This document shows, in pieces, positions 17,475 through 27,332 of a stretch of DNA of 64,000 bases. How positions within the stretch are numbered: the stretch's first letter is position 1; each line of letters starts with the position of its first letter. The translations under genes were made by a program, and so were the position numbers. The notes beneath the pieces were generated by a model. The model had not been told where the DNA came from. It made no database searches and saw only the letters and a list, made by a program, of their open reading frames with translations. The stretch is taken from positions 1-64,000 of the forward strand of contig NZ_BPQG01000054.1 of NCBI RefSeq assembly GCF_022179125.1, written 5' to 3'. This DNA is from Methylobacterium cerastii. Lineage in GTDB: Bacteria > Pseudomonadota > Alphaproteobacteria > Rhizobiales > Beijerinckiaceae.

Positions 17475-18460
17475 GTCCGCGGAACCCCGACGCTGGGCGG
17501 CGCGCCGGAGCGTGGGCGCGCGGGCGCCGCGCCCTCTCCGAACACCGACTTCGTGATCTCGGCGATGCCGCCCAGCGTCCCGGCGAGCGCCGCCGCCTCG
17601 ATCGGCACCACCACCACGCGCTGGTTCGGCGCGGTGGCGAGCGCCTTGATCGCGTCCACGTACTTCTCGGCCACCAAGAAGTTCGCCGCCGCGATGTCGC
17701 CCGCGGCGATTGCGGCGCTGATCATGCCGGTCGCCTTCGCCTCGGCTTCCGCCGAGCGCTCGCGCGCCTCGGCGTCGCGGAAGGCGGCTTCCTTGCGGCC
17801 TTCCGCCTCCAGGATCGCCGACTGCTTGCGCCCCTCGGCGCGCAGGATGTCGGCTTGGCGGTGGCCTTCCGCCTCCAGCACCGAAGCGCGCTTCTCGCGC
17901 TCGGCCTTCATCTGCCGGGCCATGGCGCCGGCGAGGTCGGCGGGGGGCACGATGTCCTTGATCTCGATGCGGGTCATCTTCACCCCCCAGGGCGAGGCGG
18001 CGGCGTCCATCACCCGCAGCAGCCGCTCGTTGATCTCGTCCCGGTGCGAGAGCAGCTGGTCGAGGTCCATCGAGCCGACCACGGTGCGGATGTTGGTCAT
18101 CGTCAGCGTGCGGGTGGCGACGTCGAGGTTGGAGATCTCGTAGGAGGCGCGGGCGGCGTCGAGCACCTGGTAGAACACCACCGCGTCGATGGTGACGCCG
18201 GCGTTGTCGCGGGTGAACGCCTCCTGGCTCGCCACCTCGATCACCTGCTCCATCACGTTGACGCGGCGCCCGATGCGCTCGACGAACGGCGTGATCAGCC
18301 CGAGGCCGGATTCGAGGGTGCGGGCGTAGCGCCCGAAGCGCTCGACGGTGAAGACGTAGCCCTGCGGTACGATGTTGATGCCGGTGGCCAGCGTCACGAT
18401 CACCAGGATCGCCGCCACGACCGCGAACGTGCTCAGACCGATCGAGAGACTCATCGCCAT
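17471..18460 (-). CDS. SPFH/band 7 protein (stomatin-like, paraslipin type)
   Basis: 329 residues: one N-terminal membrane anchor (VAAILVIVTLATGINIVP), the SPFH domain (GYVFTVERFGRYARTLESGL ... VNVMEQVIEV ... AFTRDNAGVTIDAVVFYQV), then a long Ala/Glu-rich coiled coil (EAEGHRQADILRAEGRKQ and similar repeats). This matches bacterial QmcA/stomatin proteins that form membrane rings and work with FtsH or NfeD. Start at the ATG at 18460 with AGGGGG upstream. It is operonic with the NfeD gene by a 4-bp overlap. Confidence 0.93.
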   Translation of the reverse strand: MAMSLSIGLSTFAVVAAILVIVTLATGINIVPQGYVFTVERFGRYARTLESGLGLITPFVERIGRRVNVMEQVIEVASQEAFTRDNAGVTIDAVVFYQVLDAARASYEISNLDVATRTLTMTNIRTVVGSMDLDQLLSHRDEINERLLRVMDAAASPWGVKMTRIEIKDIVPPADLAGAMARQMKAEREKRASVLEAEGHRQADILRAEGRKQSAILEAEGRKEAAFRDAEARERSAEAEAKATGMISAAIAAGDIAAANFLVAEKYVDAIKALATAPNQRVVVVPIEAAALAGTLGGIAEITKSVFGEGAAPARPRSGAPPSVGVPRT

Positions 18461-18611
18461 CCCCCTGGCGCCGACGCGGCGCGCCGGCATCCTAGCGCAG
18501 CCGGAGGCGACTGCGCGATCGGGCGCCGCTCTTCCTGGTCAGGGGCTGGGTTTCTCCACGTCGTCCGGTAGGATCGGGTCCCCGCTCCCGAACGGGAGTG
18601 GGATCCGCGGC

Positions 18612-19898
18612 TTACCGCTTCCACACGCCGATGCGCTCGGTGCGGGCGTGGTCCTCGGCCGCCACCAGCTCGGGGGAGGCTTCCGGAGAGGCGCGGCCGC
18701 CGCCGTTGAACAGGACCACCTCGGAAAGGTCGCGGCCCTCGACGGTGCAGGAGACGTTCTCGCTGCCCGGCACCGGCGTGCAGGTGACCGCACGGCCGGC
18801 GAGGTACTTGGAAAGCTCGTCGGCCTGCCCGCCCCGCACCCACTCGACGCCGAACAGGTGCAACACCTTGCCGGCGACGCGCACGGTCGCGGTGTCGATC
18901 ACCTCGGCCTTGCCGCTGATCGCGTTGGCGGCCGGCGCGGGCGGCGGCTCGGGCAGGCCGACCGTGTCGGCGGTCTCCGGCGGCGGCGTCACTGGGTCGG
19001 GCGACGGGGTATTGGGCACGGATGCGTCGGCTTGCGTCGCGGTCTTCGTCGGGGTCTCGCCCTCCGGCGCGCGGTTTCCGACGACGAGCCCGGCCGCCAG
19101 CACCGCGAGCAAGGCCGCCGCGGTGCCGCCCGCCAGCCAGCGCCGGTGCTGGCGCACGGATTCGCCCTCGCCCTGCCAGTCGCGCAAGCCGGCGGCCACG
19201 CGGCCGATCCCGTCGCGGGCCGAGGCGCCGACCTGCGAGGCCCGATCGCGCCAGGCCGGCTGGGCGACCGGGTTTGGCGCGGCCGTGCCGGGCGTGGCGG
19301 CGCCAGACGTGGTGGCGTTGAGCGTCGTCGCGTCGGACCTGGTTCTGTCGGCCGCGGCCCGGCGCGCGGCGAGCCAGGCGGCCATTCCGGCCCGGACGCC
19401 GGAGACGCGGTCGACCGCGGATTCCGCGAGCGCCCTGCCCTGCTCGGTGGAGCGTTCGGCGAGGGCGCGGGCGCGCTCCGAGCCGGTCTCGACCAGGCGG
19501 GCGGTGGCCGCCCGCATCTCGGCGGCGCCGGCGATCAGCGGGGCGTCCCTCGTCACCTCGGGCTCGGCCGGCGCGATCGCGGGGGGCACGACCGCCGGCA
19601 GGAACAGGGCCGGGTGCCGGGCCTGGATCTCGTCGACGAGCTCGGCCAGCGTCAGCGGCGCGTCGGACCCAGCGTGGCGGCGCGGACGGCCGTGGCGATC
19701 GACGACGCGATAGCCCGCCGGCTCGGCCGACGGCTCGACCGCCGCCTCGGCCAGCAGCTGCAGCGTGCGCACGGCCACCGGCTTCGGGTTGCGGCGCGCG
19801 ATCTCGGCCTGGACCTCGCCGCGAAGAGTCGCGCGCTCGGGGGCGCCGAGGACTGGGCGCTCCGTCGGGGCCAGGGTTTCCGCATCCGGGGTTGTCAT
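18612..19898 (-). CDS. Membrane protein with C-terminal SNase-like (OB-fold nuclease) domain
   Basis: 428 residues in three parts: a cytosolic N-terminal region rich in Ala/Arg (about 1-260) with helical segments (RARALAERSTEQGRALAESA), one membrane helix (AGGTAAALLAVLAAGLVVG, about 265-285), a Pro/Thr-rich linker, and a C-terminal domain (about 335-428). The last has ISGKAEVIDTATVRVAGKVL, LFGVEWV, CTVEGRDLSEVVLFNGG and DHARTERIGVW, which follow the staphylococcal-nuclease-homologue pattern. The catalytic Arg/Glu set of active nucleases is not all evident. N-terminal architecture not recognised. Confidence 0.68.
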   Translation of the reverse strand: MTTPDAETLAPTERPVLGAPERATLRGEVQAEIARRNPKPVAVRTLQLLAEAAVEPSAEPAGYRVVDRHGRPRRHAGSDAPLTLAELVDEIQARHPALFLPAVVPPAIAPAEPEVTRDAPLIAGAAEMRAATARLVETGSERARALAERSTEQGRALAESAVDRVSGVRAGMAAWLAARRAAADRTRSDATTLNATTSGAATPGTAAPNPVAQPAWRDRASQVGASARDGIGRVAAGLRDWQGEGESVRQHRRWLAGGTAAALLAVLAAGLVVGNRAPEGETPTKTATQADASVPNTPSPDPVTPPPETADTVGLPEPPPAPAANAISGKAEVIDTATVRVAGKVLHLFGVEWVRGGQADELSKYLAGRAVTCTPVPGSENVSCTVEGRDLSEVVLFNGGGRASPEASPELVAAEDHARTERIGVWKR

Positions 19899-19908
19899 GG
19901 CGTCTCGT

Positions 19909-20793
19909 CTAGCCGTTGGCGCCGGCTCCGGGAAGCGCGCCGACCGTGGCGCCGCGGCGCAGCACGCGGCTCGATTCCGACACGATCACCGGGCGGCCGC
20001 CGGCGAAGCTGACCTCCAGCACCAGCTCGGCCACCCCTTGCGAGCGCGCGCCGCGGGCCGGGCTGCCGGCCTGGAAGTCCACGAGGGTGCGCACGACGCA
20101 GCTCTGGAGCGCCGCGTTGCAGGCGGTGCGGGTGTCGCGCGGCTCGTAGCGCCGCTCCGGCCAGCGCTGCGCGAAGCGGCGCTTCTCGGCGAGCAGGGCC
20201 GCGAGCGTCGTCATCCGCCCGTGGAAGCGCAGGCGCTCACCGTAGAAGCGCGACGCGCCCGAGACCATGGCGCCGTTCGAGCCCGAGAAGGCGGCGAGGT
20301 AATCCTCGGTCAGGCCCTGCGCCTGTCCCGCCCAACCGGAGAAGCGTGGATCGGCAGCCGCCTCGCGCGGGGCGGCGGAAATCCGCGGCGCGACGGTCAG
20401 CGCGTTGGCGGCCGGCGTGTCGGAGAGGCGCTGCGCGGCACGCCGCCGAAGCCGCGGCCGCTCGGCCCGGCGGCTTGGGCCGCCCATGGCCGCGCCGTCG
20501 CGCTCGGTCTCGGCGAAGGCCGGCGTCGGGTTCGACGCGTTTCCGGCGGGCTTGGCCGCCTCCCGTGTCACCGGGGCGGCCGGAACCGGCGCCGCGGTTG
20601 CGGCCGGCTCGACTGGGGCAGGCGGAGCCTCGGCCTTCGGGGCGAGCGGGGCCGCCGGCGTGCCGGGCGCGGCCTTCGCCGGCGGGTCGACCCAGCCCGG
20701 GCGCGGCTCGGCCCGGGCCGCCCCGGCGGCGAGGATCAAGCCGAGCGCGAGCGCGGAACGCAGGCCGCCGACGCGTGAGGGATCAGGGCACAT
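19909..20793 (-). CDS. Exported hypothetical protein
   Basis: 294 residues with a signal peptide (LRSALALGLILAAGAARA), a long Pro/Ala-rich linker to about residue 125, and a C-terminal domain with YLAAFSGSNGAMVSGASRFY, GERLRFHGR, LLAEKRRFAQRWPERRYEPR and LVLEVSFAGG. The last part has the helix-plus-sheet pattern of small NTF2-like domains seen in Rhizobiales exported proteins, but I cannot assign it. It lies 10 bp upstream of the SNase-like gene, so the pair is probably an operon; both may act at the envelope. Confidence 0.7.
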   Translation of the reverse strand: MCPDPSRVGGLRSALALGLILAAGAARAEPRPGWVDPPAKAAPGTPAAPLAPKAEAPPAPVEPAATAAPVPAAPVTREAAKPAGNASNPTPAFAETERDGAAMGGPSRRAERPRLRRRAAQRLSDTPAANALTVAPRISAAPREAAADPRFSGWAGQAQGLTEDYLAAFSGSNGAMVSGASRFYGERLRFHGRMTTLAALLAEKRRFAQRWPERRYEPRDTRTACNAALQSCVVRTLVDFQAGSPARGARSQGVAELVLEVSFAGGRPVIVSESSRVLRRGATVGALPGAGANG

Positions 20794-21131
20794 GGGATCA
20801 CCGGAGGGTGGCCGGGCGGGGGGCGACGCGTTCTACGACGGCCGAGGTTAACGCGAACCGGTGGGCGCCCGGTTCCGTGCGGCTCTGCTCCGAAGCGCAT
20901 CGGAGCCGGCCGATAGCGCTCGGGACACGCGAAACCGCATCTGCGGTCCCGGCAAGTTCGGAATTGGGGGGCAACGGGGTTGAGATCGCCGGAACGGTAC
21001 GCCACCTAGGCCGTATTCCGGGTCCGGGCCCCTCTGGCGGTCGAGGCGTCGACCGCGATGTCGGATCTCTGCCACGCCGTCGCCCCCGCGCCTCGCGGGT
21101 GGCGGCGAACGCGCCGAAGAGGTTACCGCCC
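20794..21131. other. Divergent promoter region, no gene seen
   Basis: 338 bp between the exported protein gene (minus) and the lipid kinase gene (plus). Open frames here are shadows with no conserved features. It must hold both promoters; no clear operator or hairpin was found. Confidence 0.55.
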
Positions 21132-22118
21132 TTGTCCGATCCGTTGAGCCGGTCCGTCGCCGGAGGTTCGCCGACGAGCGCGGAGGCCGAGTCGTCGGGG
21201 GCGTCGCGTCCGCGCCGGGCGCTGCTCCTGTGCAACCCGAAGGCCCGCAACGGCGGCGCGGCGATCGATGCCGTGCGCGAGGCGTTGCGCGCGGGCGGCC
21301 TCACGCTGGTCGAGCCGGAGCCCGAGCGCGATTGCTGCGCGGTGATCCGGCGGCACGCGCAGGACGTCGACCTCGTGATCCTCGGCGGCGGCGACGGCAC
21401 CATGAACGCGGCGGCGCCCGCCCTCGTCGAGACCGGCCTGCCGCTCGGCATCCTGCCGCTGGGCACCGCCAACGACCTCGCCCGCTCCCTCGGACTGCCG
21501 CTCGATCCGGTGGCCGCCGCGGAGCTGATCACGCAGGCCGCGCCGCAGCCGGTCGACCTCGGCTGGGTCAACGGGCACTACTTCTTCAACGTGGCCAGCA
21601 TCGGCTTCTCGGCGGATCTCGCCGGCGGCCTCACCGCGGAATCGAAGAAGAAGTGGGGCACGGTCGGCTACGCCATCGCCGCCTTCCGGGTGCTGCGGCG
21701 GGTGCGGCCCTTCACGGTGACGATCGAGCACGACGGCAAGCGCGAGCGCGTCACCACGATCCAGGCCTCGGTCGGCAACGGGCGCCACTACGGCGGCGGC
21801 ATGACGGTGGAGGAGACAGCGACCGTCGACGACGGCAAGCTCGACTTCTACTCCCTTGAGGTGAAGCACTGGTGGCGCCTGCTCGCCCTGCTGCCGGCGC
21901 TCCGCCGCGGCACCCACGGCAGGGCCGAGGACGTGCGCGCCTTCCAGACCACCGAGGTGGTGCTGAGCACGCGGAAGCCGCGGGCCGTCAACACCGACGG
22001 CGAGCTCACCACCCACACCCCGGCCCACTTCAAGGTCTTCCCGAAGATCCTGAAGATCTATGCCCCGGATGCGGCCGACCGGCCGGGAGCCGGCGGCACC
22101 CGCTTCCTGCCGCTCTGA
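21132..22118 (+). CDS. Diacylglycerol/lipid kinase family protein (YegS/DagK-like)
   Basis: 328 residues. The catalytic DAGK domain starts at [15 protein letters not shown] and includes the nucleotide-binding GGGDGTMN motif, [15 protein letters not shown], and the C-terminal lipid-binding beta domain ([41 protein letters not shown]). It probably phosphorylates a lipid such as diacylglycerol or a sphingoid base. No ATG fits; I chose the TTG at 21132, preceded by AAGAGG at 21117-21122. terC follows at 14 bp. Confidence 0.87.
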   Translation: MSDPLSRSVAGGSPTSAEAESSGASRPRRALLLCNPKARNGGAAIDAVREALRAGGLTLVEPEPERDCCAVIRRHAQDVDLVILGGGDGTMNAAAPALVETGLPLGILPLGTANDLARSLGLPLDPVAAAELITQAAPQPVDLGWVNGHYFFNVASIGFSADLAGGLTAESKKKWGTVGYAIAAFRVLRRVRPFTVTIEHDGKRERVTTIQASVGNGRHYGGGMTVEETATVDDGKLDFYSLEVKHWWRLLALLPALRRGTHGRAEDVRAFQTTEVVLSTRKPRAVNTDGELTTHTPAHFKVFPKILKIYAPDAADRPGAGGTRFLPL

Positions 22119-22131
22119 CGCGAGGCGCCCG

Positions 22132-22851
22132 ATGGACCATCTCGTTCAACTCGCCGCCGACCCGACGGTGTGGGCGGCGCTGGCGACCCTCGTGGTGATG
22201 GAGGTGGTGCTCGGGATCGACAACCTGATCTTCATCTCGATCCTCACCAACAAGCTGCGGCCCGAGCACCAGGCGAAGGCCCGCCGCATCGGCATCGGGC
22301 TCGCCCTGGTCCTGCGGCTGGGGCTGCTCGGCACGGTCGCCTTCATCGTGCAGCTGACGAGCCCCGTCTTCTCGGTGCTCGGCCACGCCTTCTCCTGGCG
22401 TGACCTGATCCTGCTCGCCGGCGGCCTGTTCCTGCTGTGGAAGGCCACCACCGAGATCCATCACAGCGTCGACCCAGCTCCGGAGAAGGCGACGGGCGAC
22501 GCGACGCTGGGCTTCGCCGCGGCGATCGGCCAGATCCTGCTCCTCGACCTCGTCTTCTCGATCGACTCGATCATCACGGCGGTGGGCATGACCGAGCACG
22601 TGCCGGTGATGATGATCGCCGTCGTGACGGCAGTGGTCGTGATGCTGGTGGCCGCCGAGCCGCTCTCGGCCTTCATCGCGAAGAACCCGACGGTGGTGAT
22701 GCTGGCGCTCGGCTTCCTGATCATGATCGGCATGACGCTGATCGCCGAAGGCTTCGGGGCGCACGTGCCCAAGGGCTACATCTACACCGCGATGGCGTTC
22801 TCGGCCGGCGTTGAAGGGCTGAACATGCTGGCGCGGCGGAGGCGGGCGTAG
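22132..22851 (+). CDS. TerC-family integral membrane protein
   Basis: 239 residues with seven or so hydrophobic helices. The TerC acidic motifs are intact: [19 protein letters not shown] in helix 1-2 and [20 protein letters not shown] in the middle. TerC proteins export Mn(II) or aid metal loading and membrane protein folding; which applies is not visible here. Start at the ATG at 22132; the longer in-frame extension upstream overlaps the kinase gene. Probably co-transcribed with the lipid kinase gene. Confidence 0.93.
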   Translation: MDHLVQLAADPTVWAALATLVVMEVVLGIDNLIFISILTNKLRPEHQAKARRIGIGLALVLRLGLLGTVAFIVQLTSPVFSVLGHAFSWRDLILLAGGLFLLWKATTEIHHSVDPAPEKATGDATLGFAAAIGQILLLDLVFSIDSIITAVGMTEHVPVMMIAVVTAVVVMLVAAEPLSAFIAKNPTVVMLALGFLIMIGMTLIAEGFGAHVPKGYIYTAMAFSAGVEGLNMLARRRRA

Positions 22852-22937
22852 CGGCCGCCCGTCCCGCGCTTGCGCATCCGCACGGTCCCGCCCATTCTCG
22901 AAGGGACCGATCCCCGGCAACCCGTTTGGAAGACGCG

Positions 22938-23162
22938 ATGGTGGCGCTCAAGCTCACGCAGATCGGCGACGCCGTCGGCGTCGTCCTTCCGAAGGAGGTG
23001 CAGGCGCGGCTCAACGTGTCGACGGGAGACACGGTCTTCCTCGTAGAAACGCCGGACGGCTACCACCTGACACCCGAGACACCGGATTTCGCGGATCAGA
23101 TGGCAGTCGCCCGCGCCGTCATGAAGGATCGCCGCGACGCGCTCCGCGAACTGGCGAAGTAG
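22938..23162 (+). CDS. AbrB/MazE-type DNA-binding protein (orphan antitoxin?)
   Basis: 74 residues with the swapped-hairpin AbrB fold: LKLTQIGDAVGVVLPKEVQA, RLNVSTGDTVFLVETPDGY, then a short C-terminal toxin-binding-like tail ending in ALRELAK. Such proteins are usually antitoxins with a Doc, PIN or MazF partner overlapping downstream. None follows: the gene is succeeded by a palindromic repeat (23193-23303) and then the rho terminator. A TTG at 22926 would add four residues. Confidence 0.8.
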   Translation: MVALKLTQIGDAVGVVLPKEVQARLNVSTGDTVFLVETPDGYHLTPETPDFADQMAVARAVMKDRRDALRELAK

Positions 23163-23192
23163 CCGCGACACTCCGCCCTCCACCCCGCGACC

Positions 23193-23303
23193 TTATCCTG
23201 AGGTGCCCGCGCCGGCGGGCCTCGAAGGAGGTCTCCAGACATCGCGCGGCCGGCTGGAGGGCTCCTTCGAGGCTCCCGCTTCGCGTCCGCACCTCAGGAT
23301 GAG
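23193..23303. repeat. Palindromic intergenic repeat, family C (copy 1)
   Basis: About 111 bp. The ends TTATCCTGAGGTGCCCGC and CACCTCAGGATGAG are complementary, with an inner pair around GGCCTCGAAGGAG and CTCCTTCGAGGC. A second copy lies between parA and parB at 62261-62369. Such CATCCTGAGG elements are common between genes in Rhizobiales. Confidence 0.88.
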
Positions 23304-23340
23304 GGCGAGGGGAGGATCGACGGTCAGTCGGGCTGTCATG

Positions 23341-23375
23341 AGAAAGGCCCCGATCCTGCGATCGAGGCCTTTTTC
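23341..23375 (-). terminator. Intrinsic terminator of rho (bidirectional)
   Basis: AAAGGCC-CCGATC and GATCG-AGGCCTTTTT form a strong stem just past the rho stop. T tracts exist on both sides (TTTTT on plus, TTTCTC on minus), so it can end rho transcription and also that of the AbrB gene. Confidence 0.85.
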
Positions 23376-23396
23376 TCGTTCGAGTCCTAAAAATCG

Positions 23397-24755
<1,359 letters not shown>

Positions 24756-25063
24756 GGGATGTCTTGAACCGACGAAAGCGAAGGTTGAGGCGGGGAGCCT
24801 GGCAATCGGGAGAAGGCGCCGGATGTCTGGCCGCGAAGGGTGCGGCGGACCCGTGCATCGTCTTGGTGGAGCCCCGGGGGCTCACGGATGCTGCGGTGGC
24901 GCTTTTTGGGAGGGCAGATCACGCATATCGTGTTTTTCGTGCCGGCTCAAGGGCTGGGTACACGCTCCCGTCCCGGATCGAACGATCCGCCGCGGAGATG
25001 CGCGATACCAGCGTTAAAGATTCCGGCTCAAGCCTCGAAACCGTCTCGCCCCGGGAGTTGGTC
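24756..25063. other. rho upstream region
   Basis: About 308 bp between rho (minus) and a small exported protein gene (plus). It holds the rho promoter and leader. No conserved frame, hairpin or operator stands out. Confidence 0.5.
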
Positions 25064-25270
25064 ATGCGTGTGGGGAAGGCGCTTGGGTTGGTGCTGGGGT
25101 TCGCGGCGTACAGTCCCGCAGCGCATGCAGCGTCTTCCGCGTGGGCAACGCGCAGTGAGGCGGCCTACCTTGAGGCGGCGTTCAGCCATGATTTGTGGAC
25201 GCGTGATGACAGCGAATTGCGGACGCTCAACAAGCGGCTGAGCCGGAAGCCGGCAAACACCAAGCCGTAG
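25064..25270 (+). CDS. Small exported hypothetical protein
   Basis: 68 residues. A likely signal peptide (MRVGKALGLVLGFAAYSPAAHA) with GGGAG seven bases before the ATG at 25064. The mature part is about 46 residues with a charged, helical AYLEAAFSHDLWTRDD stretch and a Lys/Arg-rich end. The frame is open further upstream, but only this part has a signal peptide. No family recognised. Confidence 0.5.
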   Translation: MRVGKALGLVLGFAAYSPAAHAASSAWATRSEAAYLEAAFSHDLWTRDDSELRTLNKRLSRKPANTKP

Positions 25271-25367
25271 GGCCGCTCCCAAGATCATCGGACCCCGGGG
25301 ACGGTCTCGTCGCGACACGCCGGACCGAATGATCAGACCGGCCCGGCGTCATCGCATCGGATCGAGT

Positions 25368-25910
25368 TCAGGCCGCCTTGCGGCCGGACTTCTTCGTGGC
25401 AGGCTCCTCCTCCGTCGGCTCGGTGCCGTCGAGGTTGAGGCTCTCCGCGATCTCCGAGAGCAGCGCGTCGGTCTTCTTCTCCTCCTGCAGGGTCTCGTCG
25501 AGGAGCTTGGCCGCGTCGGCGTAGCCGAGCTGGGCGGCCCAGGTCTTCAGGGTGCCGTAGCGGGCGATCTCGTAGTGCTCGACGGCCTGGGCGCAGGCGG
25601 CCAGGACCGCGTCGGCGGCGGGGCTGTCGCCGAAATCCTCCAGGTCCTCCTCCATCTCCAAGGTGATGCCCTGCATCGCCTCGCAGGTCTTGGCGCGGGC
25701 CGGCTTGCCGATCATCTCGAACACCTGGGTCAGGCGCTCGACTTGGTTGGCGCTCTCCTCGGCGTGGGTCTCGAACGCCTGCTTCAGCTCGGCATGCTCG
25801 GCGGCCTTGGCCGACTTCTTGAGCGCCTTCACCGACTGCTTCTCGGCGTAGTAGACGTCCTTCAAGGTCTCGTAGAAGGCATCGTGCAGCGTCTTCGGCT
25901 TGGTGGCCAT
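25368..25910 (-). CDS. Ferritin-like DUF892 protein (YciE/YciF type)
   Basis: 180 residues. The DUF892 four-helix ferritin-like fold is clear: LHDAFYETLKDVYYAEKQSV, ALKKSAKAAEHAELKQAF, HAEESANQVERL and VEHYEIARYGTLKTWA. The carboxylate and His pattern is that of the stress-induced YciF group. A Lys/Arg-rich tail (KKSGRKAA) follows and could contact DNA. Family members are induced by osmotic or general stress; no regulator is next to it. Monocistronic. Confidence 0.92.
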   Translation of the reverse strand: MATKPKTLHDAFYETLKDVYYAEKQSVKALKKSAKAAEHAELKQAFETHAEESANQVERLTQVFEMIGKPARAKTCEAMQGITLEMEEDLEDFGDSPAADAVLAACAQAVEHYEIARYGTLKTWAAQLGYADAAKLLDETLQEEKKTDALLSEIAESLNLDGTEPTEEEPATKKSGRKAA

Positions 25911-26119
25911 GGCAGGTCTCCGGGTTCTCGCGGGCCGGCCGCGACGGCAGGCGGCCCCTGGGCTGCCAACCCGGCGACGCCGCCTCGGGTCCCGACGAGA
26001 TCCCGATGAAATATCGCGCCCTGTGGAGGAACCGGACGGCTCCGACAGGCGATCGCTCGCGGCTCATACCGATCACGCGCGTCGCGATGCGGTCCCCGAT
26101 CGCGGACGGCGGGAGCCGT

Positions 26120-26347
26120 TCAGCCGACGGCGCGCTGCAAAGTGCGCGAGGGGGCGGGCACGGCATGCCCGAGTTCGCGAGCCATCGCGATCCAAGCATC
26201 GATCGCGTCGCGGACGTTCACCAGAGCTTCCTCGGGGGTCTCGCCGTCGGACATGCAGCCTGGGAGATCGGGCACTGTCGCAGCGAAGCCGCCGCCGTCA
26301 TCGTGGGTCAGCGGGGAAATGACGACGGGATAGGTGAGTTCGCTCAT
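26120..26347 (-). CDS. hicB: HicB-family antitoxin
   Basis: 75 residues. Partial RNase-H-like HicB fold: LTYPVVISPLTHDDGGGFAA, TVPDLPGCMSDGETPEEAL and VRDAIDAWIAMARELG. It neutralises HicA and usually represses the operon; no C-terminal HTH or RHH is present, so repression may rely on another part. The ATG overlaps the stop of hicA by 4 bp (ATGA). The frame extends upstream within hicA but that is shadow. Confidence 0.9.
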   Translation of the reverse strand: MSELTYPVVISPLTHDDGGGFAATVPDLPGCMSDGETPEEALVNVRDAIDAWIAMARELGHAVPAPSRTLQRAVG

Positions 26348-26586
26348 GGCGCGGCTCTGACCTTGTCGATGAACCGGACGAGTTCGCGGATGTACCATCC
26401 CTTGATCGGCCGAGCAGCGGGGATCGTCAACTTTTCGAATTGGGAGCGGTGGCCGATCCGATAATGCGAACCGCCGCCGCGTGGGGGATGGCAAACGACG
26501 TCGAACTCGGCGCAGAGCGCCATGATGTCCGAAACGGTCCAGCCGGCCATCGGCTTGGCACGCATCGCTTCCAGGCGTTTCGACAT
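26344..26586 (-). CDS. hicA: HicA-family mRNA interferase toxin
   Basis: 80 residues. HicA dsRNA-binding-like fold with WTVSDIMALCAEFDVV, then PRGGGSHYRI (catalytic His in the GSH motif) and AARPIKGWYIRELVRFIDKV. It is longer at the N terminus than the usual 60 residues; a start at the Met of MAGWTVSD would give the standard length. Upstream of and overlapping hicB, the canonical order. Confidence 0.9.
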   Translation of the reverse strand: MSKRLEAMRAKPMAGWTVSDIMALCAEFDVVCHPPRGGGSHYRIGHRSQFEKLTIPAARPIKGWYIRELVRFIDKVRAAP

Positions 26587-26632
26587 GCGGCACCACCTCC
26601 TGACTCGAAGGCAATTTTTTCAGAGTGATAAG

Positions 26633-27322
26633 TTAATTTTCCTCGGACCGGACGTCTACCGCGAATGGGTTAGAATTCGGTTGCGATCTGGGGCGGTCAC
26701 CGTGATGTCCTGCCTCGTCGGTTAGTTGCGCGACGATCCCCGCCACCTCGGCCTCGGCGGCGGCAAAGCCGAGGCTCGTGTCGAGCACGTAGTCGGCCCG
26801 CGCCCGCTTCTCGGCGTCCGGCATCTGCTTGGCTAGGATTGCCGCGAACGCGGCCTCGGTCATGCCGGGGCGGGCCAGCACGCGGGCGCGCTGCACCTCG
26901 GGCGGCGCGGTGACCACGAGGACGGCGTCGCACCGGGCCTCGCCGCCGGTCTCGTAGAGCAGCGGGATATCGAGCAGCACCAGCGGCGCGCCCGCATGGC
27001 GTTCGAGGAAGGCGTGGCCGATGGCCCGGACCAGCGGGTGGACCAGCCCCTCCAGCCGGGCCAGCGCATCCGGGCGCCCGAGCACCGCGTCGCGCAAATG
27101 CGCGCGGTCGACGCCGCCGTCCGGAGCGAGCGTTCCGGGGAACGCGGCGCCGATCGCCCCAGCCGCGGCGCCGCCCGGCCCGTAGAGGGCGTGCACGGCC
27201 GCGTCGGCGTCGTGCACCGGCACGCCACGCGCCGAGAACATCGCCGCGGTGGCAGATTTCCCCATGCCGATCGAGCCGGTGAGCCCCAGCACGAACGGTT
27301 TTTTGCGCACAGTATCGCTCAT
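26633..27322 (-). CDS. coaE: Dephospho-CoA kinase
   Basis: Last step of CoA synthesis. 229 residues: P-loop LTGSIGMGKSATAAMF at the N terminus, VPVHDADAAVHALYG, LDIPLLYETGGEARCD and AKQMPDAEKRARADYVLD. The C-terminal 30 residues (DRPRSQPNSNP...) are unconserved. It is 10 bp after aroE, in the usual alphaproteobacterial aroE-coaE order. dnaQ, normally next, is instead at 50.2 kb. Confidence 0.96.
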   Translation of the reverse strand: MSDTVRKKPFVLGLTGSIGMGKSATAAMFSARGVPVHDADAAVHALYGPGGAAAGAIGAAFPGTLAPDGGVDRAHLRDAVLGRPDALARLEGLVHPLVRAIGHAFLERHAGAPLVLLDIPLLYETGGEARCDAVLVVTAPPEVQRARVLARPGMTEAAFAAILAKQMPDAEKRARADYVLDTSLGFAAAEAEVAGIVAQLTDEAGHHGDRPRSQPNSNPFAVDVRSEEN

Positions 27323-27332
27323 CGGAGCGGAC

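Noticed and set aside
25329-26009. Plus-strand 226-codon frame opposite the DUF892 gene
   Set aside because: Leu/Gly/Val-rich antisense shadow; no signal or fold recognised.
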